Below are positions 1 to 6,787 of a stretch of 8,087 bases of DNA, one piece after another. The stretch is from Bacteroidota bacterium (GTDB lineage Bacteria; Bacteroidota; Bacteroidia; B-17B0; Aurantibacillaceae): positions 1 to 8,087 of the forward strand of contig CANJJP010000059.1 in assembly GCA_947474485.1 (NCBI GenBank), read 5' to 3'. The notes under the pieces are model-generated. The model was not told the origin of the DNA and did not search any database. It saw only the letters and a list, made by a program, of their open reading frames with translations. A program made the translations under genes and the position numbers. The stretch's first letter is position 1. Each line of letters starts with the position of its first letter.

Positions 1-777
1 AAACTCATTAATATATTTTTCTATCAAACTAAGTACACTAGGGACAAAACTTGTAACCGTAATGTTATGTTGTTGTATAGTTTTTAAAATAGCAATATGT
101 TTTGCATTAGATTCAGGAACAACATATACAGCAGCTCCTACATTCCATGCGCAAAAAATAGAGAATACAGAAACATCAAAGCTTAATTCATACGATTGTA
201 AAAATTTATCATTAAAATTAAAATCATACTCTCTTAAATAATAATTAAACAAATGATTTACATTCCTTCTTGAAATAGGAACGCCCTTTGGTTTACCTGT
301 ACTTCCACTTGTATAAATAACATAAGCTAATTGAGAATTATTTTTCGGCTCCAATTCAACTTGCCCCGCTTTTAAATCATCACTAATTTTAATCAGATTG
401 ATCTCTAACAAAAAATCAAAATCACTATTAAAACAAATAACATGTTTTAATTTTGCATCCGCTACAATTTCCTTAATTTTTTCATTAGGATATTTGGCAT
501 TTAGCGGGGCATATGCAGAACCAATATATGAAACAGCTAATATTGCTGCGTATGAATCAACATGGTTTATACATTGAATACCTATTAAATCGTTTTCAAG
601 ATGTTTTATTTTAGAATAAATTACAAGCGATTTATTAAACAAATAATTATATGTATAATTTTTGTTATTAATATTCAAAGCAATTGCGTTTGGACTTTGC
701 TTCAACCAAAACAAAAAACCCTCAACTAACCTATCATTAGGATTTATATTAGAATATGTTTTTAAAGAATTTGACAC
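1..777 (-). CDS. Amino-acid-type adenylation (AMP-forming ligase) domain protein, N-terminal part, runs off left edge
   Basis: This is an open frame of 259 codons without a stop, reading off the left edge. It belongs to the ANL superfamily, which activates a carboxylic acid as acyl-AMP. Visible adenylation core motifs, in order, are: an A1-like YTYNYL at residues 41-46; an A2-like segment at 82-100 (YIGSAYAPLNAKYP); the A3 phosphate-binding loop YTSGSTGKPKG at 155-165; and A4 FDVS at 200-203. In amino-acid-activating members the Asp of A4 (here D201) binds the substrate amino group, so an amino acid substrate (NRPS or DltA-like) is more likely than a fatty acid. The start is GTG at 777. An in-frame stop lies at 787-789, and residues 16-46 already match the family N-terminus, so little can be missing. 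No Shine-Dalgarno is seen. The substrate, the A5-A10 motifs and any carrier domain are outside the window, so a stand-alone ligase cannot be told from an NRPS module. Confidence 0.88.
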   Translation of the reverse strand, partial: MSNSLKTYSNINPNDRLVEGFLFWLKQSPNAIALNINNKNYTYNYLFNKSLVIYSKIKHLENDLIGIQCINHVDSYAAILAVSYIGSAYAPLNAKYPNEKIKEIVADAKLKHVICFNSDFDFLLEINLIKISDDLKAGQVELEPKNNSQLAYVIYTSGSTGKPKGVPISRRNVNHLFNYYLREYDFNFNDKFLQSYELSFDVSVFSIFCAWNVGAAVYVVPESNAKHIAILKTIQQHNITVTSFVPSVLSLIEKYINEF

Positions 778-801
778 GCTAAAATATTATTCGTAAATTT
801 C
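770..801 (+). promoter_or_regulatory. Putative Bacteroidota-type promoter of the S8 protease gene
   Basis: TTTG at 770-773 and TAAATTTC at 794-801, separated by 20 bases, resemble the Bacteroidota -33 (TTTG) and -7 (TAnnTTTG) boxes with one mismatch in the last base. Transcription would start near 808, leaving a leader of about 11 bases before the ATG at 819. The -33 box lies inside the first codons of the divergent adenylation gene. The -7 box sits at the centre of an imperfect dyad: AATATT-N2-TCG at 783-793 and CGA-N3-AATATT at 801-812. This is a pattern match only. Confidence 0.4.
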
Positions 802-818
802 GATAAAATATTCTTAAG

Positions 819-2942
819 ATGAGTAAATATATTTTATCCTTATCAACTCTTTTAATGTTGAACATTTGTTTTGCACAACAAACAAAGATGAATTTTTATC
901 TTTTAAATAAAATAAATACTAATCCTGAAGCTCACCTTAATGTACTTGTTAAATGTAACGAACAGAGCATAAAAGAAATTGCAAGTAAATATGATTTAAC
1001 CATTTCACATGGTTCCAATAGCATCTATTCCTTAAGTGGAAAAGGAATTGATTTAATGCAGGCTTCCAAAGAAAAGGACATTAAAAGAATGGAACATTTC
1101 AAATCAAACCTGCAAGTTTTAGATGACTCCTCATTAGTAAAAAATAATATTCATCCTGTGCACAATGGTGCTACGCCGCTTACACTTCCCAGTTATAAAG
1201 GAAAAAACGTAGTTATCGGTGTAATAGATACAGGTTTAGATTTTGGACACCCCGATTTTAAAGATTCATTAGGTAATACGCGTGTAAAGTTTTTATGGGA
1301 CCAAAAATTTGCAGTAGCAAGTAATACACCTCAACCCTATAATTATGGGCAAGAGTGGGACAGCTTGCAAATAATGCAGGGCAATTGCCCTAGTGTTGGC
1401 AATAACAACGGTGGACATGGGACAAAAGTTACTGGAGTTGCAGCAGGAAATGGAATTACAGAATTTAAATACAGAGGTATTGCGCCTGAAGCTGACATTA
1501 TTTTTGTAGCAATTGACTTTAATAATTCGACCGAAGCTATAATTGCTGATGCAGTGCATTACATTTATGAAAAAGCAAATCAATTAGGGAAACCTTGTGT
1601 TATCAATTGCAGCTTGGGAGATTACTACGGTTCGCACGACGGAACTGATTTACAAGCACAATATATTGGGGGCCTTGCAGCTGCGCAACCAGGAAGAGCC
1701 ATGGTAGCGGCTAACGGAAATGCAGGGAATATTCCTTTTCATTTGGGTTATTCTGCTACTAATGATACAAGTTTTACTTGGATAGCAAATACAAGTAATC
1801 AAATTGGCTTTGATGTTTATGGCGACTCAGCTGAATTTGCTAACTTAAAAATTACACTTGGTGTAAGCGACAACAATTTGAATTATAAATCAAATTTTGG
1901 GTTTAGAGATATTGATTCATCATTGGGTGTTATTGTTTATGACACACTTCGCTTTGGAGGGAATAAAATTGGGGATATATTCACCTACACTGATTACACT
2001 AATGGTTTATACACTTTTTCTTGCCTTATAAATGCGGATAGTTTAAACTATTTATGGTCGTTTGAAACCGCAGGAACCGGAAAAATAGATTCGTGGAATT
2101 TTGATTGGAAATCGGCAGGTTTGCCAAGTCCAACAGCATTACCACAAATCATGAAATATAAAAGACCTGACACTTTGCAAACTATGTGTACTAGTTTTCA
2201 ATGTAGTGATGATGTATTGAGCGTTGGAAATTATGTTGGTAGAAATAGCTATCGTGACGTGAGAGACACTTTATACTTTTTCCCAGGTGTTGTTGATAGT
2301 ATTTGGGAAACGTCAAGCTACGGGCCTACAAGGGATTTAAGAGTAAAACCTGATATTTGCGCAACAGGCGAAAATATTGTAACCACAGGTGAAAGAGGTT
2401 TCATGCAATGGCTAATTGTTAACTATCCATTTATAGTTACTAGAGACAGTATGCATATGATTTTTGGAGGTAGTTCAGCCTCGGCGCCTGTTGTTGCTGG
2501 CTTGGCAGCTCTTTATTTTGAAGCAAATCCAACTGCAACAAATCAAATGCTAAAACGAGATATTATTAATTGTGCTAAAACAGATACATTCACAGGTGCA
2601 GTACCTAATAACTTATGGGGGAATGGGAAATTAAATGGTTTTGGCGCTCTTATTTGTAGTTTACCCTCTCCTGTTGGCGTTAATGAGTATAATACAAACA
2701 CAAAGGGAATAACTGTTTATCCAGTTCCTTTTACTAATGAGCTAAACATTATAAGTAATAACATTATTAAGGGAAAAATAAAACTCATAGACATTAGCGG
2801 AAGAATAGTTTATGAAAACGGAATTGAGCTAAAATCAGGGACAGTATCTAAACAAAAACTCCCTGTTCTTTCACAAGGAGTTTACATTATGGAAATAAAA
2901 TCTAAAGAAACTATATTGAGAGAACTAATCTTAAAAGATTAA
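819..2942 (+). CDS. Secreted subtilisin-family (S8, CspA-like) serine protease with T9SS C-terminal sorting domain
   Basis: This is a 707-residue exported protease. A signal peptide covers residues 1-19 (cleavage after CFA). It is followed by a prodomain-like segment at about 38-100. The catalytic domain is complete: Asp137 in VIDTG, His200 in GGHGT, the oxyanion Asn299 in VAANGN, and Ser553 in GGSSASAP. A TRVKFLWDQ segment after the Asp motif and about 250 residues between Asn299 and Ser553 are unlike classical subtilisins. They resemble CspA-like S8 peptidases, which carry a jelly-roll insertion there (family assignment from memory). Residues 631-707 form a type A T9SS sorting domain: VYPVPFTNELNI, then LIDISGRIVY and SQGVYIMEI. 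The protein should cross the inner membrane by Sec and the outer membrane by T9SS, and lose its tail on the surface. The substrate is unknown. The gene lies 41 bp from the divergent adenylation gene and overlaps the downstream convergent gene by 4 bases. Confidence 0.93.
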   Translation: MSKYILSLSTLLMLNICFAQQTKMNFYLLNKINTNPEAHLNVLVKCNEQSIKEIASKYDLTISHGSNSIYSLSGKGIDLMQASKEKDIKRMEHFKSNLQVLDDSSLVKNNIHPVHNGATPLTLPSYKGKNVVIGVIDTGLDFGHPDFKDSLGNTRVKFLWDQKFAVASNTPQPYNYGQEWDSLQIMQGNCPSVGNNNGGHGTKVTGVAAGNGITEFKYRGIAPEADIIFVAIDFNNSTEAIIADAVHYIYEKANQLGKPCVINCSLGDYYGSHDGTDLQAQYIGGLAAAQPGRAMVAANGNAGNIPFHLGYSATNDTSFTWIANTSNQIGFDVYGDSAEFANLKITLGVSDNNLNYKSNFGFRDIDSSLGVIVYDTLRFGGNKIGDIFTYTDYTNGLYTFSCLINADSLNYLWSFETAGTGKIDSWNFDWKSAGLPSPTALPQIMKYKRPDTLQTMCTSFQCSDDVLSVGNYVGRNSYRDVRDTLYFFPGVVDSIWETSSYGPTRDLRVKPDICATGENIVTTGERGFMQWLIVNYPFIVTRDSMHMIFGGSSASAPVVAGLAALYFEANPTATNQMLKRDIINCAKTDTFTGAVPNNLWGNGKLNGFGALICSLPSPVGVNEYNTNTKGITVYPVPFTNELNIISNNIIKGKIKLIDISGRIVYENGIELKSGTVSKQKLPVLSQGVYIMEIKSKETILRELILKD

Positions 2943-3427
2943 TCTGCTTTAATATATACGTCCTCATCTTTATCAAAGAAAAAACTCATTGCCATGTTCT
3001 TTTTGAAAAAGGCTTTAATCTCCTCCGAACTAGCAAATTTTTCGTCAATATTCTCAGTTACTGGTGCTAATGTTAATTTAGAGCCGCTAGTTGTAATTTC
3101 TACTTTATAGAAATAGTAAGTTTTGGTTGTAGCTGATGTTTCATAAACATTAAAAAAACGGACATTATCTATTACTGAAAGAAAACCTTCATAAGATGTA
3201 ATTTCTCCAGAGCTGCCGCTCTTTTTCTCTATTGAATAGATGAAATCATTCTTTTTAGTAACGTTGTATGCATAATCCGAACTTGACTTCGTCTCCCACT
3301 TTCCAAGTATTTTATCATCAATTTTCACACTTGCTTTGTCTATTGGGCTTTCGGATGTGTATGGACAAGCAGTTAACATTAACATTAAACCAACTAGTAC
3401 AGTAAATTGCAAAAATATTTTCTTCAT
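2939..3427 (-). CDS. Small lipocalin-like lipoprotein, function unknown
   Basis: This is a 162-residue protein with a lipoprotein signal peptide: MKKIFLQF, a hydrophobic stretch, then the lipobox LTAC with Cys21 as the acylation site. The mature part contains ILGKWETKSS, a pattern typical of lipocalin-like Bacteroidota lipoproteins, followed by alternating short beta-type segments (IYSIEKKSG, SYEGFLSVID, KTYYFYKVEI, GSKLTLAPV) that would suit a small beta-barrel. No catalytic motif is seen. I place the start at the ATG at 3427. A longer reading from TTG at 3436 adds only three residues and would put the start inside a TAAATTTG promoter-like box. The protein is probably periplasmic and membrane-anchored; ligand and role are unknown. 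It lies downstream of the terminator that follows the PorE-type gene, so it is probably transcribed separately. Its stop overlaps that of the convergent protease gene. Confidence 0.85.
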   Translation of the reverse strand: MKKIFLQFTVLVGLMLMLTACPYTSESPIDKASVKIDDKILGKWETKSSSDYAYNVTKKNDFIYSIEKKSGSSGEITSYEGFLSVIDNVRFFNVYETSATTKTYYFYKVEITTSGSKLTLAPVTENIDEKFASSEEIKAFFKKNMAMSFFFDKDEDVYIKAD

Positions 3428-3433
3428 AGTTTT

Positions 3434-3441
3434 CAAATTTA
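3434..3441 (-). promoter_or_regulatory. Promoter-like -7 box TAAATTTG just before the lipoprotein start
   Basis: On the minus strand TAAATTTG matches TAnnTTTG exactly and ends six bases before the ATG at 3427. If used, the transcript would start at or next to the start codon, that is, leaderless or nearly so. No clear TTTG -33 box is found at the expected distance, where the terminator stem lies instead. The alternative is limited read-through of that terminator. Confidence 0.3.
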
Positions 3442-3448
3442 GATTATA

Positions 3449-3484
3449 AAAAAAAACCGTCTCATAACTGAGACGGTTTTTTTT
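3449..3484. terminator. Bidirectional intrinsic terminator after the PorE-type gene
   Basis: CCGTCTCA at 3457-3464 pairs perfectly with TGAGACGG at 3469-3476 across a TAAC loop. The stem is flanked by an A tract (3449-3456) and a T tract (3477-3484) that extend the pairing. On the minus strand this gives a strong hairpin followed by a U run, starting 14 bases past the stop of the gene ending at 3498. The symmetry would let it act on either strand. Confidence 0.88.
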
Positions 3485-3497
3485 AAAGAAATAATAA

Positions 3498-5555
3498 TTA
3501 TTTATCTGGGTTAACCGTTTCTAATTTTTCTGAATCTTCTTCACCAGATACTGGCGGGCGATAAGAAGGGATTTCAACTTTAGGTTTAGTAGGATCAATA
3601 TAATCCCAACTTAAAATTCTAAATACAACACGACGGTTGATAGAATGTAAAGCTTCTTGACCTTCTTTTGTTTTTTCCTTTTTAATCGCAGCATCTTGAA
3701 TTTTCAGTTTACGCTCACCCCAACCTTTAGCTGTCATACGCTCTTTAGGAATCCCCTTAGAGATTAAGTAATCAACACAAGATTGAGCACGTTTTTGAGA
3801 TAAGTCATCATTTGCTTTAGTAGCACCACGACTATCTGTATGTGCACTTAACTCAATAATAATAGTGGGGTTCTTTGTTAAAACGTTTAACAAGAAGTTT
3901 AATGAATCTTGGAATTGAGGTTTTACATCCCATTTAGCTAAGTCAAATAAGATAGAAGGTAATTTAATTTCATCCTTAACAGGAGTTAATTCGAAATCCT
4001 TTTGGAAATTTTGAGATTCCATTACACTTACAGTTGTAAAACTACCATGATCATCAGAAGCTAAGAATCCTAGTTTCGCAGTTGGAGTTGTAACAGTTTT
4101 ATCTGTTGAAGTATATATATCGTAAGTAACTTCTGGATCTAAATGCATGCTGTAATTGCCCGAAGCGTCAGTTTTAGATTGAACTAATTTACCATCGCTG
4201 CCTTTTAAAATAATTGAACAATTTGCTATAGGAGTTTTATCCTCCACATTTTTAACTGTACCATTAACATTAAAAACAAGGGGTGGTAATACAAACGACC
4301 AAATATCATCGTTACCTTTTCCACCTTGACGGTTAGAAGATAGGTAACCACGCTCTTTTGTTCCTTCGATCATAATACCAAAATCATCAAATTCTGAATT
4401 TAATGGGTACTTTAAATTCTCAACCTGTCCAGTTGGCTTGCCCTCTTTATCTAAAGCAACTTTAAAAATATCTAATCCCCCTAAACCAATATGCGCATCA
4501 GAAGAGAAATATAATGTTTTACCATCTTCAGTTAAATAAGGATAACATTCTGTACCTGCAGTATTCACAATAGAGCCTAAGTTAACAGGCGTTCCCCAAT
4601 CTTTAGCCTTTTTATCATAATGAGACATCCAAATATCTGCTTTACCTAGTGTTCCTTGAGTATTTGAAGCGAAATACATTGTATTTCCTTCAGCATTTAA
4701 AGTAGGATGAGCAAAGTTAACGCTATCAATACAGAAAGATAATATAGTTGGGTCACCCCAGCCTGCTCCTGCTTTTTTAGATTGATAAAGATTTGGACGT
4801 TCTTTTTTTCCTTTTACTTCTAATACTCTAGAAAGAATCATCATATCACCTTTTTTGGAAACAACCGCTGCTCCTTCATTAACTTCGGTATTAATAGGAG
4901 CTCCAATTGGAGAAGGTGTACTCCACTTTCCATTCTTATCTAAAGTTGTTTCAAATAAATCAGAGTGAGTTTGACCAGTAGACTCATCGATTGTTCCCAT
5001 AGCACCCTGACGAGTAGATGTAAACATTAATTTATTATGCTTTTTATCTGCATAAGAAGGACAAAAATCAGCTTCTTTTGAGTTAAATAAAGCCATATTT
5101 TCAACTTTGTGACGAGTTGGCGCGTCAACCCATTTTTGAGCTAACTCACAAGACTTAATTCTATTCTCAACAATTGGGTCACCAGGAACTTCTTTCTTGT
5201 AGTTCTCGTATTCAGCAACTGCTTCATTATATAACTTTTGTTCCTTTTTAATTTCACCAATATAAAAATAAGAAATTGGATCAGGATATTTTGCTTTAAT
5301 AGCTTTAGAGTAATAGGTCTCAGCATCCTTTATTTGATTAATATGACGATAACACTCCGCAGTACGGAATAATATGCGCGCTTTTTTATCCGCCTTTTTC
5401 TCTTTAGCGTAAGCATTTTTGTACAAATCAATTGCTTTAAAGAATTCCTTTAAATCATAGAATTTATCCGCTTCTTTCAAGAAATTTTTCTGTGCAAAAG
5501 AAACAACCGCAAATAACGCAGTAAAAGCCAATGTTAGAGTCAACTTTCTCATCAT
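3498..5555 (-). CDS. PorE-type OmpA-family envelope protein (TPR, PD40 propeller, regulatory domain, OmpA-C)
   Basis: This is a 685-residue exported protein. The signal peptide is residues 1-21 (cleavage after SFA), with no lipobox Cys. Domains in order: TPR-like helices at about 23-140; a PD40/WD40-like propeller at about 160-420, with repeated blades such as LMFTSTRQG, TMYFASNTQG, TLYFSSDAH and GYLSSNRQGG; a carboxypeptidase-regulatory-like beta-sandwich at about 428-523 (VNGTVKN, TDASGNYSM); and an OmpA C-terminal peptidoglycan-binding domain at about 533-649. In the last, D574 and R589 have the spacing of the known diaminopimelate-binding Asp/Arg pair. The same domain order occurs in Porphyromonas gingivalis PorE, a T9SS component that ties the machine to peptidoglycan. 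Bacteroidota have several paralogues of this architecture, so a true PorE role is inference. Translation starts at ATG 5555 or the adjacent ATG 5552. The gene lies 100 bp after mnmA on the same strand and ends at a strong terminator. Confidence 0.92.
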   Translation of the reverse strand: MMRKLTLTLAFTALFAVVSFAQKNFLKEADKFYDLKEFFKAIDLYKNAYAKEKKADKKARILFRTAECYRHINQIKDAETYYSKAIKAKYPDPISYFYIGEIKKEQKLYNEAVAEYENYKKEVPGDPIVENRIKSCELAQKWVDAPTRHKVENMALFNSKEADFCPSYADKKHNKLMFTSTRQGAMGTIDESTGQTHSDLFETTLDKNGKWSTPSPIGAPINTEVNEGAAVVSKKGDMMILSRVLEVKGKKERPNLYQSKKAGAGWGDPTILSFCIDSVNFAHPTLNAEGNTMYFASNTQGTLGKADIWMSHYDKKAKDWGTPVNLGSIVNTAGTECYPYLTEDGKTLYFSSDAHIGLGGLDIFKVALDKEGKPTGQVENLKYPLNSEFDDFGIMIEGTKERGYLSSNRQGGKGNDDIWSFVLPPLVFNVNGTVKNVEDKTPIANCSIILKGSDGKLVQSKTDASGNYSMHLDPEVTYDIYTSTDKTVTTPTAKLGFLASDDHGSFTTVSVMESQNFQKDFELTPVKDEIKLPSILFDLAKWDVKPQFQDSLNFLLNVLTKNPTIIIELSAHTDSRGATKANDDLSQKRAQSCVDYLISKGIPKERMTAKGWGERKLKIQDAAIKKEKTKEGQEALHSINRRVVFRILSWDYIDPTKPKVEIPSYRPPVSGEEDSEKLETVNPDK

Positions 5556-5655
5556 AGTCTATCTTAATTTTAAATTTATTGACCGCTAATGTAACATTTT
5601 TTTTAATACCAAGTAATGTTAAATAATTTTTATTAAAAATATTATCTGATTTAAC
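5556..5655 (-). promoter_or_regulatory. Spacer between mnmA and the PorE-type gene with a weak promoter candidate
   Basis: This is a 100-bp AT-rich gap. On the minus strand TACATTAG (5586-5593) is one base from TAnnTTTG, with TTG at 5610-5612, 16 bases upstream, which is rather short. An inverted heptamer pair, TAACATT at 5592-5598 and AATGTTA at 5615-5621, overlaps it. There is no U-rich terminator for mnmA here, so read-through from the upstream operon is as likely as a dedicated promoter. Confidence 0.3.
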
Positions 5656-6786
5656 TTATAAAACAAGTGTTTTATCTTTGTTTGAAATGGGTTCGTGATT
5701 ATTTCTTGAAATAAATCCCCCACCTATTAAATCTTCACCCTCATAAACTACAGCAGATTGACCGGGAGCTATACCTTTTACTGCAGTATGAAAAACAACT
5801 TCCATTAAATCTCCTGACTTATTAATGGTTGAATTTGCACCCTTATCTTTATATCTGATTTTGGTTAAGGCTTCGAAATTTTCAGGTAATTCAGCGTATT
5901 TAACATAGTTAAAGTCTCGGACAAGCATTTGTTGCTTTTTTAAATCCTCTTCATCACCGAGAACAACGGTATTTGTTTCAGGAATAATTTCACTTACAAA
6001 CATTGGTTCTCCAAGAGCTATTTCTAATCCTTTTCTTTGACCAATAGTATAAAAAGGGTATCCCTTGTGCTTTCCAACCTCTTTACCCTTATATATAAAT
6101 GCCCCGCCTTCCACTTGCTTTTCAAGTTCAGGTTTTTTAGTTTTTAAAAACGCTCGATAATCATTATCCGGAATAAAGCATATATCATAGCTTTCGGGCT
6201 TATTTGCAAGCTCGCTAAAACCATAATCTTCCGCCATTTTTCTTATTTGCGGCTTTGTAAATTTACCTAATGGGAAAATTGTGCGCTTTAAACTTTCTTG
6301 CGATAGCCCCCAAAGCACGTAAGATTGGTCTTTATTAGTGTCTAATCCTCTTGAAACAACAAAACGTCCATTTTCTTCTCGCACTTGTGCGTAATGACCA
6401 GTTGCAATAAAATCACAACCCAACATATCTGCACGTTTTAAAAGTGCATCCCATTTAATGTGGGTATTACATAAAACACAAGGATTTGGGGTACGACCAG
6501 CTAAGTACTCGTCAACAAAATTATTGATGATAAAATCGCCAAACTCGCCTCTTATATCTAAAATATAGTGCGGAAATCCTAAATCAACCGCAACTTGCCT
6601 AGCATCATTAATCGAATCTAAACTACAACAGCCTGTTTCCTTTTTTGTAGATCCTGAAGATTGGTAATCCCAAGTTTTCATAGTAATTCCTATAACTTCA
6701 TAACCTTGTTCATGAAGCATCATTGCGGTAACAGAACTATCTATTCCGCCACTCATTGCTACTAAAACTTTTCCTTTTGCCGACAT
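5656..6786 (-). CDS. mnmA: tRNA 2-thiouridine(34) synthase MnmA
   Basis: This is a 376-residue cytoplasmic enzyme that converts U34 of tRNA Lys, Glu and Gln to 2-thiouridine, using ATP to adenylate the uridine and a persulfide as sulfur donor. The PP-loop SGGIDSS is at residues 12-18. The two catalytic cysteines are Cys103 in NPCVLC and Cys203 in the DICFIP motif. ATGHYA (128-133) and YTIGQRKGL (246-254) are further family signatures. Both the length and the complete C-terminal barrel domain (ending GGGFISR and a short tail) are normal. The TWDYQSSGSTKKETGCCS segment with its extra Cys pair (53-54) looks typical of Bacteroidota homologues. The ATG at 6786 follows the stop of the upstream MORN gene after one base (TAA-A-ATG), so translation is probably coupled. 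A 7-bp hairpin (5658-5675) covers the stop region but has no U tract. Confidence 0.97.
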   Translation of the reverse strand: MSAKGKVLVAMSGGIDSSVTAMMLHEQGYEVIGITMKTWDYQSSGSTKKETGCCSLDSINDARQVAVDLGFPHYILDIRGEFGDFIINNFVDEYLAGRTPNPCVLCNTHIKWDALLKRADMLGCDFIATGHYAQVREENGRFVVSRGLDTNKDQSYVLWGLSQESLKRTIFPLGKFTKPQIRKMAEDYGFSELANKPESYDICFIPDNDYRAFLKTKKPELEKQVEGGAFIYKGKEVGKHKGYPFYTIGQRKGLEIALGEPMFVSEIIPETNTVVLGDEEDLKKQQMLVRDFNYVKYAELPENFEALTKIRYKDKGANSTINKSGDLMEVVFHTAVKGIAPGQSAVVYEGEDLIGGGFISRNNHEPISNKDKTLVL

Positions 6787-6787
6787 T

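Noticed and set aside
1293..1583. A 96-codon open frame on the minus strand
   Set aside because: It lies wholly inside the catalytic region of the S8 protease and encodes a Cys- and Ile-rich sequence with no family resemblance.
3373..3389. Short direct repeat TTAACATTAACATTAA
   Set aside because: It encodes the alternating Leu-Met hydrophobic core of the lipoprotein signal peptide, so codon choice explains it.
3428..3436. Longer lipoprotein start at TTG 3436
   Set aside because: ATG 3427 gives a standard MKK signal-peptide start, and the TTG lies inside the promoter-like box.
5141..5326. A 61-codon minus-strand open frame
   Set aside because: It is in another frame within the TPR part of the PorE-type gene and has no recognisable motif or start signal.
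5658..5675. A 7-bp hairpin with AAGT on the plus strand at the end of mnmA, considered as a terminator
   Set aside because: The stem is AT-rich, includes coding sequence up to the stop, and is not followed by a U tract on the minus strand.
5673..5680. Exact TATCTTTG on the plus strand, a possible antisense promoter into mnmA
   Set aside because: It is within the final codons of mnmA (encoding Asp-Lys) and has no TTTG box at a suitable distance upstream.
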